This document shows, one piece after another, positions 44,937 to 55,786 of a stretch of DNA of 64,000 nucleotides. Each line of letters opens with the position of its first letter. Position 1 is the first letter of the stretch. Origin of the DNA: Anagrus nilaparvatae (lineage: Eukaryota; Arthropoda; Insecta; Hymenoptera; Mymaridae); assembly GCA_022575985.1 (NCBI GenBank), contig JAKSXM010000040.1, positions 14,216,001-14,280,000 of the forward strand, written 5' to 3'. Both the position numbers and the translations under genes were made by a program. The notes beneath the pieces are model-generated. The model was not told where the DNA came from and ran no database searches. It saw only the letters and a program-made list of their open reading frames with translations.

Positions 44937-46984
44937 GAGAATTTTTTTAGTTTGATAATCACGCCTAGACGACAGTAGCTAGAAAGACGCGGTTTGCGGC
45001 AAAAAACGCGGAAAAATTGCAGGAGTGTCATAGGCTATACAGGATTTGGATTGATGCGAAAGAAAATTTTTGTCGTCAAAAAAACGTTTTTTCAAAAAAG
45101 TGATCATTTTTGATGTTTTCGTAAATTTTCAAGAAAATCGAAATCAACTTAAAAACTTGGAATTTTTTTGTAATCAGAAAAGTTTTTAAATGATTTAGAA
45201 TTGTTTTTTACGTGTCCACCTAAACTTTCAAGCAAATCGGTTTGATGTTTCCAGAGTTACATATATTTTTTAGCATAAAATTTGTATTTCAAATTTACAT
45301 CCTATATATGGGTGTATCCATTACTTTTCATATAAAAGTGGGCGCACGCATGTCACCGATTGGGCTCAAATTTTTAGATTATATTTGAGGTTATAAAAAA
45401 CTCACCTAGCCAAATTTTTAGCCCTCTAGAACAATATGGGGCCAAGTTATGACCTCCAAAAGGTCCAAAAAATGACCTATTTTAGCCTATTTTCAAAATT
45501 TTGCCATTCCCTTATTTTTCAGTCAAATTACTTCCGGTTGATCGCATTTTTTTGGCATAAGCTTCAGAATCTACCAAAAAAATTTATAGACACTTTTATT
45601 ATGTAGATTTTATTTGGCGATAAAAAATGTTAGATGACTGAAACGAAAAAAAACAGGAATTTCAAATTGGTGCCAAATCTGGAAATCTTTATATAACTAC
45701 TTCCGGTTAGTCGCAAAATTTTGTACTACTCAAGACCTTTCGAATGCGACCTACAAAAAAACACGGCTTATTTTATCCGGAGTTATGCGTATTTTAGTTT
45801 GGTCGTTTTTCGGAAATTTTGATTTTTTTGCGTTTTCAAATTACTATAACTTTTTTCTATCATAACCAAAATGGCCAAAAATTTCAGAGAAAATTCTTCA
45901 AACATTAATAAATAATCTATGAAATTTTGGTGGATGTTATTGGCTTCTATCCGTTTTTATACATTCCCAAAAAAGCCTTATTCTTCACGTATTTTGTGTA
46001 TTAAAGTGAACCTATTTTTGGACTTTGTGGAAAAACTTTGCTCCCCGGGTTTTTTTGTGAAGTTTTGGTCATAAAAAGTTCCCAGTTCCAAGGATGTTGC
46101 TTCTGCGTTGCAAAAACACGTGCTTGTAAGCACCTCAATTTTCCCATTTAAATAACATAGGAATTTTGACTTTTCAGCTTTCTAATTTTTTACAAAGCTT
46201 GCAGAATGTTTTGAAAAGCTACTAATCGATGGAAAATACTATTTAAATATATAAAAAATGATACCCAACCTCAAGTAGCCAAAAAAAAATATTTTTAAAA
46301 CGATTTTACCGGTAATAAACGAAAAAAAAGTACTCCATTTAAATTACATGAAGCCATGGAGTACTTATATAAAGTAAGTAGTGATAGTAAAGGAAGTAGT
46401 TATATAAAAATTTCCAGATTTGGCACCAATTTGAAATTCCTGTTTTTTTTCGTTTCAGTCATCTAACATTTTTTATCGCCAAATAAAATCTACGTAATAA
46501 AAGTGTCTATAAATTTTTTTGGTAAATTCTGAAGCTTATACCAAAAAAATGCGACCAACCGGAAGTAATTTGACTAAAAAATAAGGGAATAACGAAATTT
46601 TGAAAATAGGCTAAAATAGGTCATTTTTTGGACCTTTTGGAGGTCATAACTTGGCCCCATATTGTTCTAGAGGGCTAAAAATTTGGCTAGATGAGTTTTT
46701 TATAACCCCAAACATAATCTAAAAATTTGAGCCCAATCGGTGACATGCGTGCGCCCACTTTACACTGAACAAGAAATTGTCAGTATTTCTATGCCTAATA
46801 CGGCTTTGTTCGTTATAATCATAAAACACATTTATTGTGTATTCGATTTGTCAAATTTTAAAACAAGGTAATTTTACAAAATATTGAGTAACCTAAAAGA
46901 ACATATTTTTGGAAAAATATAGCCGCAGGGGTCCAGGGGGGCGCAGCCCCCATGGTGGGTGCCGGGGCGAGCAAAGCGAGATTT
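44930..46984 (+). mobile_element. Helitron-like copy interrupted by a TIR element
   Basis: The 5' section 44,930-45,334 matches 31,906-32,340 in reverse. The 3' section 46,762-46,984 ends GGGGTCCAGGGGGGCGCAGC, then GCCGGGGCGAGCAAAGCGAG. This is shared with the 3' end of the complete copy at 61,831 but lacks its final CTAG. The element at 45,335-46,761 splits the two sections. After 46,984 a 45-bp stretch (TTTTTTAGCATAAAATTTGT ...) repeats 45,268-45,310, then another Helitron start follows. Confidence 0.6.
45335..46761. mobile_element. Transposon with about 370-bp terminal inverted repeats
   Basis: The left arm (45,335-45,715) starts AAAGTGGGCGCACGCATGTC and the right arm (about 46,385-46,761) ends GACATGCGTGCGCCCACTTT. 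The arms match through landmarks GGCACCAATTTGAAATTCCT, TATTGTTCTAGAGGGCTAAA and GGTCATAACTTGGCCC, with few differences. The central ~670 bp has no ORF. No target duplication was certain (flanks ATA and ACA). It looks like a non-autonomous foldback-type DNA transposon. Confidence 0.8.
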
Positions 46985-47020
46985 TATATTTTTTAGCATA
47001 AAATTTGTATTTCAAATTTA

Positions 47021-47450
47021 CATCCTATATATATAAATCTTTACTTATGTATGTTTGTATGTCGGAACGTGATAAACGAGAACACAATAAAAGCTACAGA
47101 CATTGAGTTTACGGAAAAAGACGGCAAAAATTACGGGTCAAAACATAGGCTAGGTTTTATTTCGATTGATAACGGCAAAAAAATTTTATGTTGAAAAAAC
47201 TGGATTTCCAAGAAAAAAATTTTTATCAAATTTAAAAAAAAAAAACAAAAAAACTGAAAACCGAGGAAAAATTTATTTTTCAAAAAGAATTTCATTCGAT
47301 TCAGGTATATTTTTCACGTATCCATCTAAATTTTCAAGATAATCGGTTCAATCTTTCAAAAGTTACAATAGTTTTTCGATAATTACAAAAGTTTAGGACT
47401 TATATTATATGGGCATATCTCACCAACTGGTTATATTTCTAATTTTATAT
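47021..47450 (+). mobile_element. Helitron 5' portion
   Basis: Begins TCCTATATATATAAATCTTT, then ATGTATGTTTGTATGTCGGA. It follows the same course as 61,068-61,450 (GGCAAAAATTACGGGTCAAA, CATAGGCTAGGTTT, TCAAAAAGAATTTCATTCGA, TAAAAGTTTAGGACT-type end). No 3' hairpin/CTAG end is seen before the next unit, so the copy is truncated. Confidence 0.7.
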
Positions 47451-48049
47451 AATAAATTTTATTTTTTAGAGCACAATAATGACATTTGGATAGAAGTTTA
47501 ATATAACAATAAAAATTAAGATTTTCTTTGCGTAACTTAATTTTAAGCTACGGCGTTTGATAAATGAACTTCTTTAATTAAAAAATATATTTAAGGTTAT
47601 AATTAGTAAATAATGAAATTATTTCTCAAAAATACTGGAAAATATAGAGGTATATAACAATAAATTTTATTTCTGTCTAAAAACCAATAATAAGAAGATA
47701 AAATTTCAATTTTATTATAAACAAAAAATTAAATGTTCTACAGACTGCGCTATAGGTATAGCAAAAATACTGGAAAATATAGAGGTATATAACAATAAAT
47801 TTTATTTCTGTCTAAAAACCAATAATAAGAAGATAAAATTTCAATTTTATTATAAACAATTTATTTTTTATTTTCAAGACTTATTGATGTCAATCAATAA
47901 AATTAGCGAAGATGTACAATATAGTCTCGTCAAAGTCTAAATTCTAGTCAAATTAAACTAAAAAAATATAAACTTAATTTATTTTTTATTTTAATAATTT
48001 TTTTTTTATTTTTCCAAATATCTCGTGTCGCACAACATACAAGTCAGTC
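47451..48049. other. AT-rich region with a 135-bp tandem duplication
   Basis: 47,628-47,727 recurs at 47,763-47,862 (AAAATACTGGAAAATATAGA, ATTTTATTTCTGTCTAAAAA), a period of 135 bp and nearly identical. The rest holds no gene and leads into the BEL/Pao gag start. Confidence 0.7.
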
Positions 48050-50019
48050 ATGTCTCAATTGGATGATATACTCTCAAGTCAAATGATTTTATACAAGGAA
48101 ATCAGAACAGCCTTTAATCAATACATCAAGGGTCAAGAAGTCAATACCATAGACGGAATCGAGGCAAGCCTTTTGCTTTTGGACTCCAATTACTCAAAAT
48201 ATCAAAGCAATCACGCAAAGCTTCTAGAGTCAGCTGATCAAGAAATCTTAAGCACGAAATATTTTAAAGACGACGAATTTTCTCTGGACAACATGGAAGA
48301 AATCTACATAAGTCAATATGGACTCTTCTTAGAGAAGAAACGCCTTCTTAAATTGAACAGCCCGTCAAAGCAGCCTGCAAGCCTTACAGAATCAAAGACA
48401 TTTCCTCAGGATCATTTTCAAACATTCAACGCAATAGAAAGCAACACGTCATGTAGCTCCTTTTGCAACAATATTCAAGGTCGGATAAAGCCGCGAAAGA
48501 ACGATTTGAACTTGCAAATGTCGAATCTTTATGTCTTAATTGTCTTGGCAAGCATCCAATCACTCAATGTCTCTAGTTGAAAACTTGCCACACCTGTCAT
48601 CTGCAACATCACTCTTTACTGCGTAAGGTCTTTGCTCAAACAAATCCAGTACTTCAGTCCAAGCCAAATTCCTTATCAACTGATCAAGGTGCAGCCTCTA
48701 TAGCGCCAAGTCTTGTGTCTCAGTCAGTCACGTTTTCAAATCTAGTCTTGCAGCACGCCTTCGTCATAATGGGCACTGCTATTGTCGAAGATAATTCTTC
48801 AAACGGTCAAGTTTCACAAGTCAGAGCTCTTTCAGACCCATGTTCCGAAGTAGCCTTTGCTTCAGAATCTGTTACTCAACAACTCGGACTCCAAAGATCT
48901 TCTTGCCACTTCGATGTCCTATCTGTATCAGATCTTTTTGTCAATGTCAGGGTCATAACTCGTCTTTCAGTAAGGTCATGTATAAATTCAAATTATATTT
49001 ATAATAATGAAGCCTTTATAGTAGCTAATGTATCTTCTTATGTTCCTAAATTCTCTAGCTTCAATTCGTCTTGTCAACACCTCTCTGGTATAAAAATCGC
49101 TGATCCTCACTTCTTTTCCGTCAATAAAATTGAAATGATCCTCAGCAGTCACATTTATACATTCATTTTAGAGAAAGGACTTAAAAAAGGTGTCTCAGGT
49201 GAACCTTTAGCTCAAAAATCTACAATAGGTTGGATATTTAATTGTTTCACGTCAGGCACTTGTAATGTCCATAGTCAATCGTCTACTTGTGATTTGTCAA
49301 AAAATTGTCATACTTATAACCTGTCATATCGTCAACTGTCAAAATCTCAAGAACTGGAATCAGTCCCAGTTCCAAACAAGTCAAACGTCATATCTCTCGA
49401 TTATTTAAATTTAAATCAATTAGTTTTTGTAAATTTTCTGCCAATTAAGTCAAATCTCATGTATGTCAAATATTTAAATTTAAGTCAATTATATTTTAAG
49501 AACAGCCTGTCTGCTGTCAAGTTAATTGTCATATCTGTCAAATGTATTAATTTAAATCAACTATCTTTTGTAAATAGCCTGTCTGATGTCAAGTCAAGCG
49601 TCATACCTGTCAAAAGTCTTAATTTAGATCAATTATTACTTTCAATTAGTTTATCTGCAGTCAAATCAAGTCTCATACATGTCAAATGTCTTAATTTAAA
49701 TCAATTACTCTTTGTAAATAGTCTATTTGCTGTCAAATCAAACGTCATTTCTGTTAAACGTGTCAATTTAAATCAACTCAAATTTATAAATAGTCTGCTT
49801 TTTGTCAAGTCGAATGTCAATTTTAAGCATTATCATTTACCACGTCACGGTATTTTTCAGGTCGATCGTTTTCTCTGCCATGTTTCTGTCAATAGATCGA
49901 ATAAATCTTCACGAGAAACCTCCGATCGTCTCATGGTGGGCGGTAACCTATTCAGAAAACTATTTTCAATTAATCTCAACATTGTCAAATGTGTCATTTC
50001 TAGTCTCAATTCATTTTAA
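48050..50019 (+). pseudogene. BEL/Pao gag-protease-RT fragment with 24-residue tandem repeats
   Basis: The gag start MSQLDDILSSQMILYKEIRT (48,050) leads to ISQYGLFLEKKRLL. A shift near 48,478 then gives zinc-knuckle-like CLNCLGKHPITQC and CHTCHLQHHSLL around a stop (48,575). The protease follows: the catalytic loop reads LSDPCSEVAF, not D-S-G, so it is dead; the exit region ADPHFFSVNKIEMIL and KSTIGWIFNCF is present. Six 23-24-residue repeats come next (about 49,379-49,822). Then an RT N-terminal stretch appears, HYHLPRHGIFQVDRF and SNKSSRETSDRLMVGGNLF, ending at 50,019. RT palm, RNase H and integrase are absent. Confidence 0.75.
49379..49822 (+). repeat. 72-bp coding minisatellite (24-residue repeats)
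   Basis: Six units: one of 69 bp then five of 72 bp, plus a partial unit. In the reading frame each unit follows the pattern SN.I.VK.LNLNQL.FVNSL.AVK. All indels are multiples of three, so the frame is kept. The array lies between the protease and the RT N-terminus. Confidence 0.85.
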
Positions 50020-50930
50020 GAGTACAATGAGTCATATCGTCGTAACAAGCATGTACCACACGTCAAACTTCCCGTGAAAATTTTAATATTATGCATAGCA
50101 GTCATTTTATGTAACGCATATGTTCACAGTTCTCACTCCAGAAAGTCTAGCAACAGGTCACAGATCGAAGTATTCAAAATAACGCTCAACAGTCAAAGCA
50201 ATATCAGTCCAGTCCAAAGCGACAGCTCAGCTTCAGATCGACGACATTTACAATACAATGACATCTATCATATTCAGTCAATGCATGTCATGGTGCAGTT
50301 GGTCTCATCATAAATTTATACTCAAACGTCAATTTTTCATCAAGAACTACAACACGGCTCCAACTCAATGGTCTTTATTAAGTGTCAAAGAACTGCATCT
50401 GAAGATGGTCAAATCATAACTGTCACGTGCCTATTGTCTTTTTATTATCATGTCAATTCAATATTTATAAGTCTAATGTGTCATATTATCCATATATTTA
50501 ATCATCATTTATTTGTCAAGTTAATTATGTGTCTTTCCCATTTAATTGGTGAATTACACCTGTCAGTGATTTTATATTAATTAATTTATGTAAAGTGTCG
50601 TTATTTTATTAAATTATTATGTGAGAGAGGTAACGTCAAGTAACATTTTTTTTTAGTGTCAATAAATCCACATTATTTTTATTATTTAAATACGTTGTGT
50701 CAAATATCATTTTGTCGCCTAATTTCCTGAACATGCCATTTATTATCAACCAGCAATTACCCAATATTTTACAGGTCTTCATTAGCAATAAAAATGCGCT
50801 GCCAACTAGCTGGCACTAAAGTTATTCAAACAATGCGCTTAATACATCAATATGCCTATGATATCACCGATTTAAAACATGCATTCATACATACATTTCT
50901 CTCTTAATTCCAAAATAGTTGTGAAATATC
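50020..50930 (+). other. Tail of the BEL/Pao relic and spacer
   Basis: Frames at 50,074-50,313 and 50,368-50,580 are open but match nothing I know. The GTCA/TCAA word richness of the preceding ORF continues to about 50,700. At 50,791-50,816 a hairpin TGCCA..TGGCA precedes CTAA; a related TGCCAA..TTGGCA CTAT occurs at 53,072-53,089. Confidence 0.4.
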
Positions 50931-52380
50931 GTCGATTACAATATTATCAGATATTAGTATCTTCATGGAATTAAATGAAGTATTACACCCCAAAAAAAAA
51001 TATTACAGTTTTTTTAATTTTGAGAAAAAAATTTTAAAAGAATTCGTTATCATATCCAAAAAATTACTATAAACGAACTTTCTATAACTAGTAATCTCAT
51101 AAAAATAAATTATGTATCACGTCTAAAAAGAAAAAAAAGTTTTACTTTATTTCAAATTAAAGATTTTTTGTATTTTTTTGTGACAAAAATTTTTTAAAAA
51201 AATTTTCAAAAAATTAATCATCAGATTCGAGATGTTGAGTAAAAATCATTCTTTAAAATATAAGTACTTTTATGGAAATAAATGAGGTATTACATCAAAA
51301 TTAAAAAAAAAAAAGTAGTTTGAGATTTTTGGGCGAAAAAATTAAAAAAAAAAAAATTAGGTCTGAATTCTATAATGGTTGTGAAATATTACCGGTTACA
51401 GTATTTTCAGAGATTAGTACTTTTATGGAATTAAATGAGGTATTACACCTCAAAAAAAAAGTATTACAGTTTTTTTAATTTTTTTGTTTTTTTAATTTTG
51501 AGAAAAAAATTTTGAAAAAATTCTGTATCAGATACAAAATTTTCTATAAATGAACTTTTTTAAACTATTACTCTCCTAGAAATAAATAAAGGTACTATGT
51601 CCAAAAGGAAAAAAAATTGGTTTTTTGTGTTTTTTTGTGAGGAAAATTTTGGGAAAAAATTTTCAAAAAATTAATTATCAGATTCGAGATATCCAAAAAA
51701 AATAATACTTTCAAATATAAGTACTTTCATGGAAATAAATGAAAATATTACATCCAAATTAAAAAAAAAAAGTATTTTGAGATTTTTGATGAAAAAATAT
51801 TTAAAAAAAATATTAGGTCTTCATTCCATAATAGTTGTGAAATATCACCGGTTACATACACACACACACGCATACATACACAGACAAACTTTTTTTAAAC
51901 TGATTTTCTAGCTTCCTGAGGTCCCAAAACGTGCTAATATGCCAAAAAAATCAAAAACCAAAATTTGACCCACCACAATGGTCCCTCATTGAGGAACCAA
52001 AATATTTTTATTTATCTATTTGACCTATTGAAAATTACTTTCACAAGAAGAAATTAAGCACAGCGTCCTAAAAAAAAAAAAAAATACGTATTAGATCCAA
52101 AAATTGACTATAAAGGATATTTTTAAAACTATTACTCCAATAGAAAATAATTAGGTACTACGTCCAAAAAGAAAAAAAAAGTGTTATTTTTTTTTAGTTT
52201 TTGGTATTTAAAATTTTGAGCAAAAAATAAAAAAAAACTAATAATTAAAGATTTAAGATCTCAAGTAAAAACGATACTTCTAGATATTAATATTTTCATA
52301 AAAGAAAATGAGGTATTACATCAAAATTAAAAAAAACAGCACCTTGAGATTTTTTAGTGAAAAAAATTTTGACATACACA
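50931..52380 (+). repeat. Satellite-like array, ~150-bp monomers in ~460-bp triplets
   Basis: Anchor phrases of the type AGTACTTTCATGGAAATAAA TGAGGTATTACATCC recur at about 50,950, 51,090, 51,262, 51,417, 51,567, 51,720, 52,125 and 52,285. Monomer types alternate A, B, C, A, B, C (A: CAGATATTAGTA; B: CTATAACTAGTAA-like; C: AAATATAAGTACTTT), giving a triplet period of about 460 bp. A microsatellite and the X repeat (51,845-52,005) interrupt the array. Confidence 0.7.
51845..52005 (+). repeat. X repeat: microsatellite core plus hairpin end
   Basis: CACCGGTTACATACACACAC, an (AC/CATA)n core, then TAGCTTCCTGAGGTCCCAAA, ACGTGCTAATATGCC and a near-palindromic GGTCCCTCATTGAGGAACC. The same order recurs at 57,450-57,665, in part at 52,460-52,490, and inside the giant inverted repeat (27,900-28,100 on minus; 30,225-30,370). 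Confidence 0.75.
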
Positions 52381-52450
52381 GATACACACACACACGCACT
52401 CTCTCACACACACGCACTCTCACACACACACACACACACACACACACTTA
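52376..52450. repeat. (CA)n microsatellite
   Basis: Interrupted CA repeat with CTCT insertions (ACACACACGCACTCT units), followed by a partial X repeat at 52,465-52,490. Confidence 0.9.
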
Positions 52451-52759
52451 CGTACTTTTTTTTAAAACCGGTTTTTTAGCTTCCTGAGGTCTTTTGCTTA
52501 AACTTAAAAAATTCTTCATTAAATGCCAATAAATTTCCTTCAGGGTAATTATTATTCAATCAATTGAATTCTTAAGAAAAATTTTTCAGGTATTTAGAAA
52601 TGGGGGAGGGGGTGCTTACTGCTTAATTTTTCTAAGTGCAGGAAGGTCTATTAGCTGTTTAAAATTGAAACATTGAAAAGTAATGTAGAGGGAAACAACT
52701 TTAATGCTTAACAAAATGCAACAATTACATAATTTTAAATATTCTTTTATTTCCTCTAG

Positions 52760-52997
52760 TGTGCAAGTATCAACTTCAATCCAGATGTCACTTTTTCTTA
52801 TGGTTTTTCTTTTCATTGTAATTTATCACAGTAGATTGGTAGAACTAACTTCACGACTAGACTTTTTATGGAAACAGCAAGCAGAGAAAGAACTTTCAGA
52901 AATGATGGAATCTAGAAATAACAATATGCAGTTGTTAATGAATATTCTTCCGGATGATGTCGCTCATCATTTTTTAACAAGAGAAAGAGCTCCAGAG
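52760..52997 (+). CDS. Adenylyl cyclase, one internal exon
   Basis: A 238-bp exon. The acceptor TTCCTCTAG lies at 52,751-52,759 and the donor GAG|GTAAAT after 52,997. The frame gives a hydrophobic span ([14 protein letters not shown]), then [37 protein letters not shown] and [20 protein letters not shown]. In membrane adenylyl cyclases this follows the twelfth membrane helix and starts the second catalytic domain (LDFLWK...NILP.HVA.HFL), making cAMP from ATP at the plasma membrane. The subtype is unresolved; an ADCY8-like or other calcium-responsive form is possible. No other exon of the gene was found in the window. The exon looks intact, but a lone exon could also be a duplicated fragment. 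Confidence 0.82.
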
Positions 52998-53009
52998 GTA
53001 AATTAAATA

Positions 53010-53394
53010 AATATTTTAAATTACTTATAAAAGCATTACATAATCTATCGAAGAAATTGAAAAAACGCTGCCAAGTGATTGGCACTATGGTTCCTCATCA
53101 ACAATAGCAAAATATTTATAATGGTCTATTTTATCTAATAAAAATGATAATTTGAGATATCAGTATTTCATAAAAAAAAGTTAAGTACCGTATTCCAAAA
53201 GAAAAAAAATGTTGCTTTGATTTAATGTTTTTTATTTAACTTTTTAGAAAATAATTTTCAATAAAGTAAGTATTGATCCTGATATTGCGGACCTAGAAAC
53301 ATTTTTATTGACCTCGAAAACCCCCAGATAATGATATAATGTAGCAACATTCTATTTTCATGTTTTTGGTTCCACCATCTTGAAAAATAAACGT
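53010..53394. other. Intron-like AT-rich sequence
   Basis: No gene. Contains the TGCCAAGTGATTGGCA hairpin (53,072-53,087). Confidence 0.5.
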
Positions 53395-53660
53395 TTCTAA
53401 GGGGGAATGAAAAAGTGACGTTTTAAGGGGGGAGGGGGTTAAAAAGTGACGTTTTTAGGGATGGTGAAAAAGTGACGTTTTTAGGGATGGTGAAAAAGTG
53501 ACGTTTTTAGGGGGGGGGGGGGGTGAAAGTGACATTTTTAAGAAAGAAGTGAAAAAGTGACATTTTTAAGAAAGAAGTGAAAAAGTGACATTTTTAAGAA
53601 AGAAGTGAAAAAGTGACATTTTTAAGAAAGAAGTGAAAAAGTGACTTTTTTAGGGGAACG
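53395..53660 (+). repeat. Minisatellite with GTGACGTTTTTAGGG units
   Basis: About nine units of roughly 25-31 bp. The first have GTGACGTTTTTAGGGATGGT and G-runs; the later ones are GTGACATTTTTAAGAAAGAA-type at a regular 28-bp spacing. A shorter version of the same array, also ending GGGTGAAATGGACTT, lies inside the giant inverted repeat at about 29,965-30,060. Confidence 0.9.
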
Positions 53661-54039
53661 GGGTGAAATGGACTTTTCGATTTAAGGACCTTTGGTGCAG
53701 AAATACCTAGGGAACTATGAAAGCTTTCATTTAAGTAAACTGAAAAGCTCAATTCATGTTTCGCTAATAATTTTCCAGTTTCCTAACGCGTGAATAGTGC
53801 AGGTTTGTGTTTCAAAAAACATTTGTGAATTCGTGTTTTTAGATATTAATTAGACCAAGTCATTATTAAAAACAATAATTATTTTAATTTTATATATTAT
53901 TATTCAAATATTAATTTCATAATACCAGAAGAATGCTTAATAATAATTTTCGAATTTTTAACAAAAAAAGAAAAAATAATAATAGAACAAGTTTGTAAAT
54001 TATGGAATTTATTGAGTAAATCATCATGGACAAAAAATA

Positions 54040-54606
54040 ATCTATTAAAACGATAATTCTAGATATTAGTACTTTCATAGAAATAAATTAAGTACTAAGT
54101 CCAAAAAGAAAAAAAATTATTGTGTTTTTTTAATTTTTTTATTAAAAAAATTAAAAAAAAAAAAATCAAAAAATTACGTATCAGATGGAGATATCCTTTA
54201 CAAACGATAATTCTAGATATTCGTAGTTTCATAGGAAAAAATTAAGTATTACGTCCTAAAATAAAAAAAAAATTTGGTTTTTTTGTATTTTTTGGCGACA
54301 AAAATTTTGAGAAAAAAATTTTAAAAAAATCAAGTATCAGGTCCAAAAAATTACTATAAACGATATTTCTAAGACTAGTACTTCTACAGAAATAAATTAA
54401 TTATTGCGTCCATAATGAAAAAAAAATTGGTATTTTTTGTATTTTTTGGTGAAAAAAAATTTGAGAAAATAATTTTTAAAAAATAAATTATAAGATTCGA
54501 AATATCGAGTAAAAATCATAATTTCGAATATAAGTACTTGCATGGAAATAAATGAGGTATTACGTCCAAAAAGAAAAAAAATTATAGTGTTTTTTTAATT
54601 TTTTTA
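54040..54606 (+). repeat. Satellite-like monomers, left of the LTR element
   Basis: Four ~150-bp monomers with anchors at about 54,070, 54,222, 54,380 and 54,530 (types A, A, B, C). The last is cut by the LTR element at 54,607 and continues at 56,955. Confidence 0.7.
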
Positions 54607-54829
54607 TGTTCCAGTATATATATGTATTATATGTATTATACGTCTCTTTGTATTATGTATCTTATTATATTGCGCATGACAGCGCCTCTATTGTATAAAT
54701 GCGGTCGAGAGCTCAGTTCGCTCTCCGACACCGCCATGAACACACACTGCAAATATATACTACATTAACAATAATGGCTGCCGCAATACATATTTATTAT
54801 AAACCTCAAATCCATTCCATCACGTAACA
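54607..54829 (+). repeat. 5' LTR of the non-autonomous element
   Basis: 223 bp. It contains TGCGCATGACAGCGCCTCTA and GAGAGCTCAGTTCGCTCTC, the latter a near-perfect palindrome. It differs from the 3' LTR at only a handful of positions by eye. Confidence 0.92.
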
Positions 54830-55519
54830 TCTGGTCATTCGAGCCGAATCTTTTTTCGAAAAATAGTGTGTCAAAGCTCGTTGATTATTGTTTTATATAT
54901 ATGTTTTGTCGGTGGCCAAAATTACTGTGTGTTTTTTCATGTATAAAAATAAACTGTGCACGTGCAAAATTTTTAAATCAGTGCTTTTTTGTCAAATTAT
55001 TTTTTATTATTTGTGGAGCGAACAACATTCATAAAAAATAATTATTGTCTCAAATTGATTAATTATTTATTTTTATTATTTTTTTCTCCAAATTGATCAA
55101 TACCTTTAAATAATTAGGTCTAAATTTTAATTATTTAAACTTAGTAAATTTTCAATTGATCAATAGCTTAAATAATTGAGTCTAAATTTTGATTACTTAA
55201 GATTAGCATATTCTTATTTGTCAAATAATATAGATAAATAATTTGATTAAATCTTTGTTTATAAATAAATACTTTGTTTTTCATGTCTACAATTAAATTT
55301 TTTTTTTTTTTTTTTTTTTAATTTAATTATTTAAATTTCAAATATTTTTTAATTAATGATACTTTCAAATAAATTATTAATTATTAAATCTTGGAAAATT
55401 TTTCTATTGACCAATTAATAATTTTAAATTCACAAAATTTTTATTTTTTTTTGTTTTTAAAGTTGTCATAAATGTCATACTAATTATTACTGTGTCGCTT
55501 GTAGGTTATATTTACTGGC

Positions 55520-55786
55520 TTGAATCTGAAACATCTGGTTGATAATTCCTGCAGCCTTCAAGTATCCTGTTTACCAGTGAAGTCTTCTGTCATTCTATTA
55601 GGAGCTGCAATCATTCAACATTATTTTCGTCATCAACCAAAAAGCGTTTCAAGTCAACTTCAATGTCATTTTTTGGATTTCATTTTTATATTCAATTGGA
55701 TTCCTTGGTTCGTTTGGGTCAACAATTGGAAATTTTTAGTATTTGAATTTCGTATAATTTTTTATTTTTTTTTTGTTATACATTAG
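55520..55786 (+). other. Open frame inside the non-autonomous element
   Basis: 88 codons, hydrophobic toward the end, with no conserved domain. The phrase VSCLPVKSSVILLGAA loosely recalls the VKSSVIPVK segment of the 24-residue repeats at 49,379-49,822. Probably a relic rather than a gene. Confidence 0.25.

Noticed and set aside
44745..44978. 77-codon frame with repeated IYLS
   Set aside because: It is a translation of the ATCT microsatellite, not a protein repeat of biological interest.
50791..50816. Hairpin TGCCA..TGGCA followed by CTAA as a Helitron 3' end
   Set aside because: The stem is only 5 bp and directly abuts CTAA, there is no matching 5' TC end upstream, and the related copy at 53,072 ends CTAT.
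53395..53660. Regular 28-bp spacing that could suggest a CRISPR array
   Set aside because: Units are contiguous minisatellite copies without unique spacers, and no cas genes are present.
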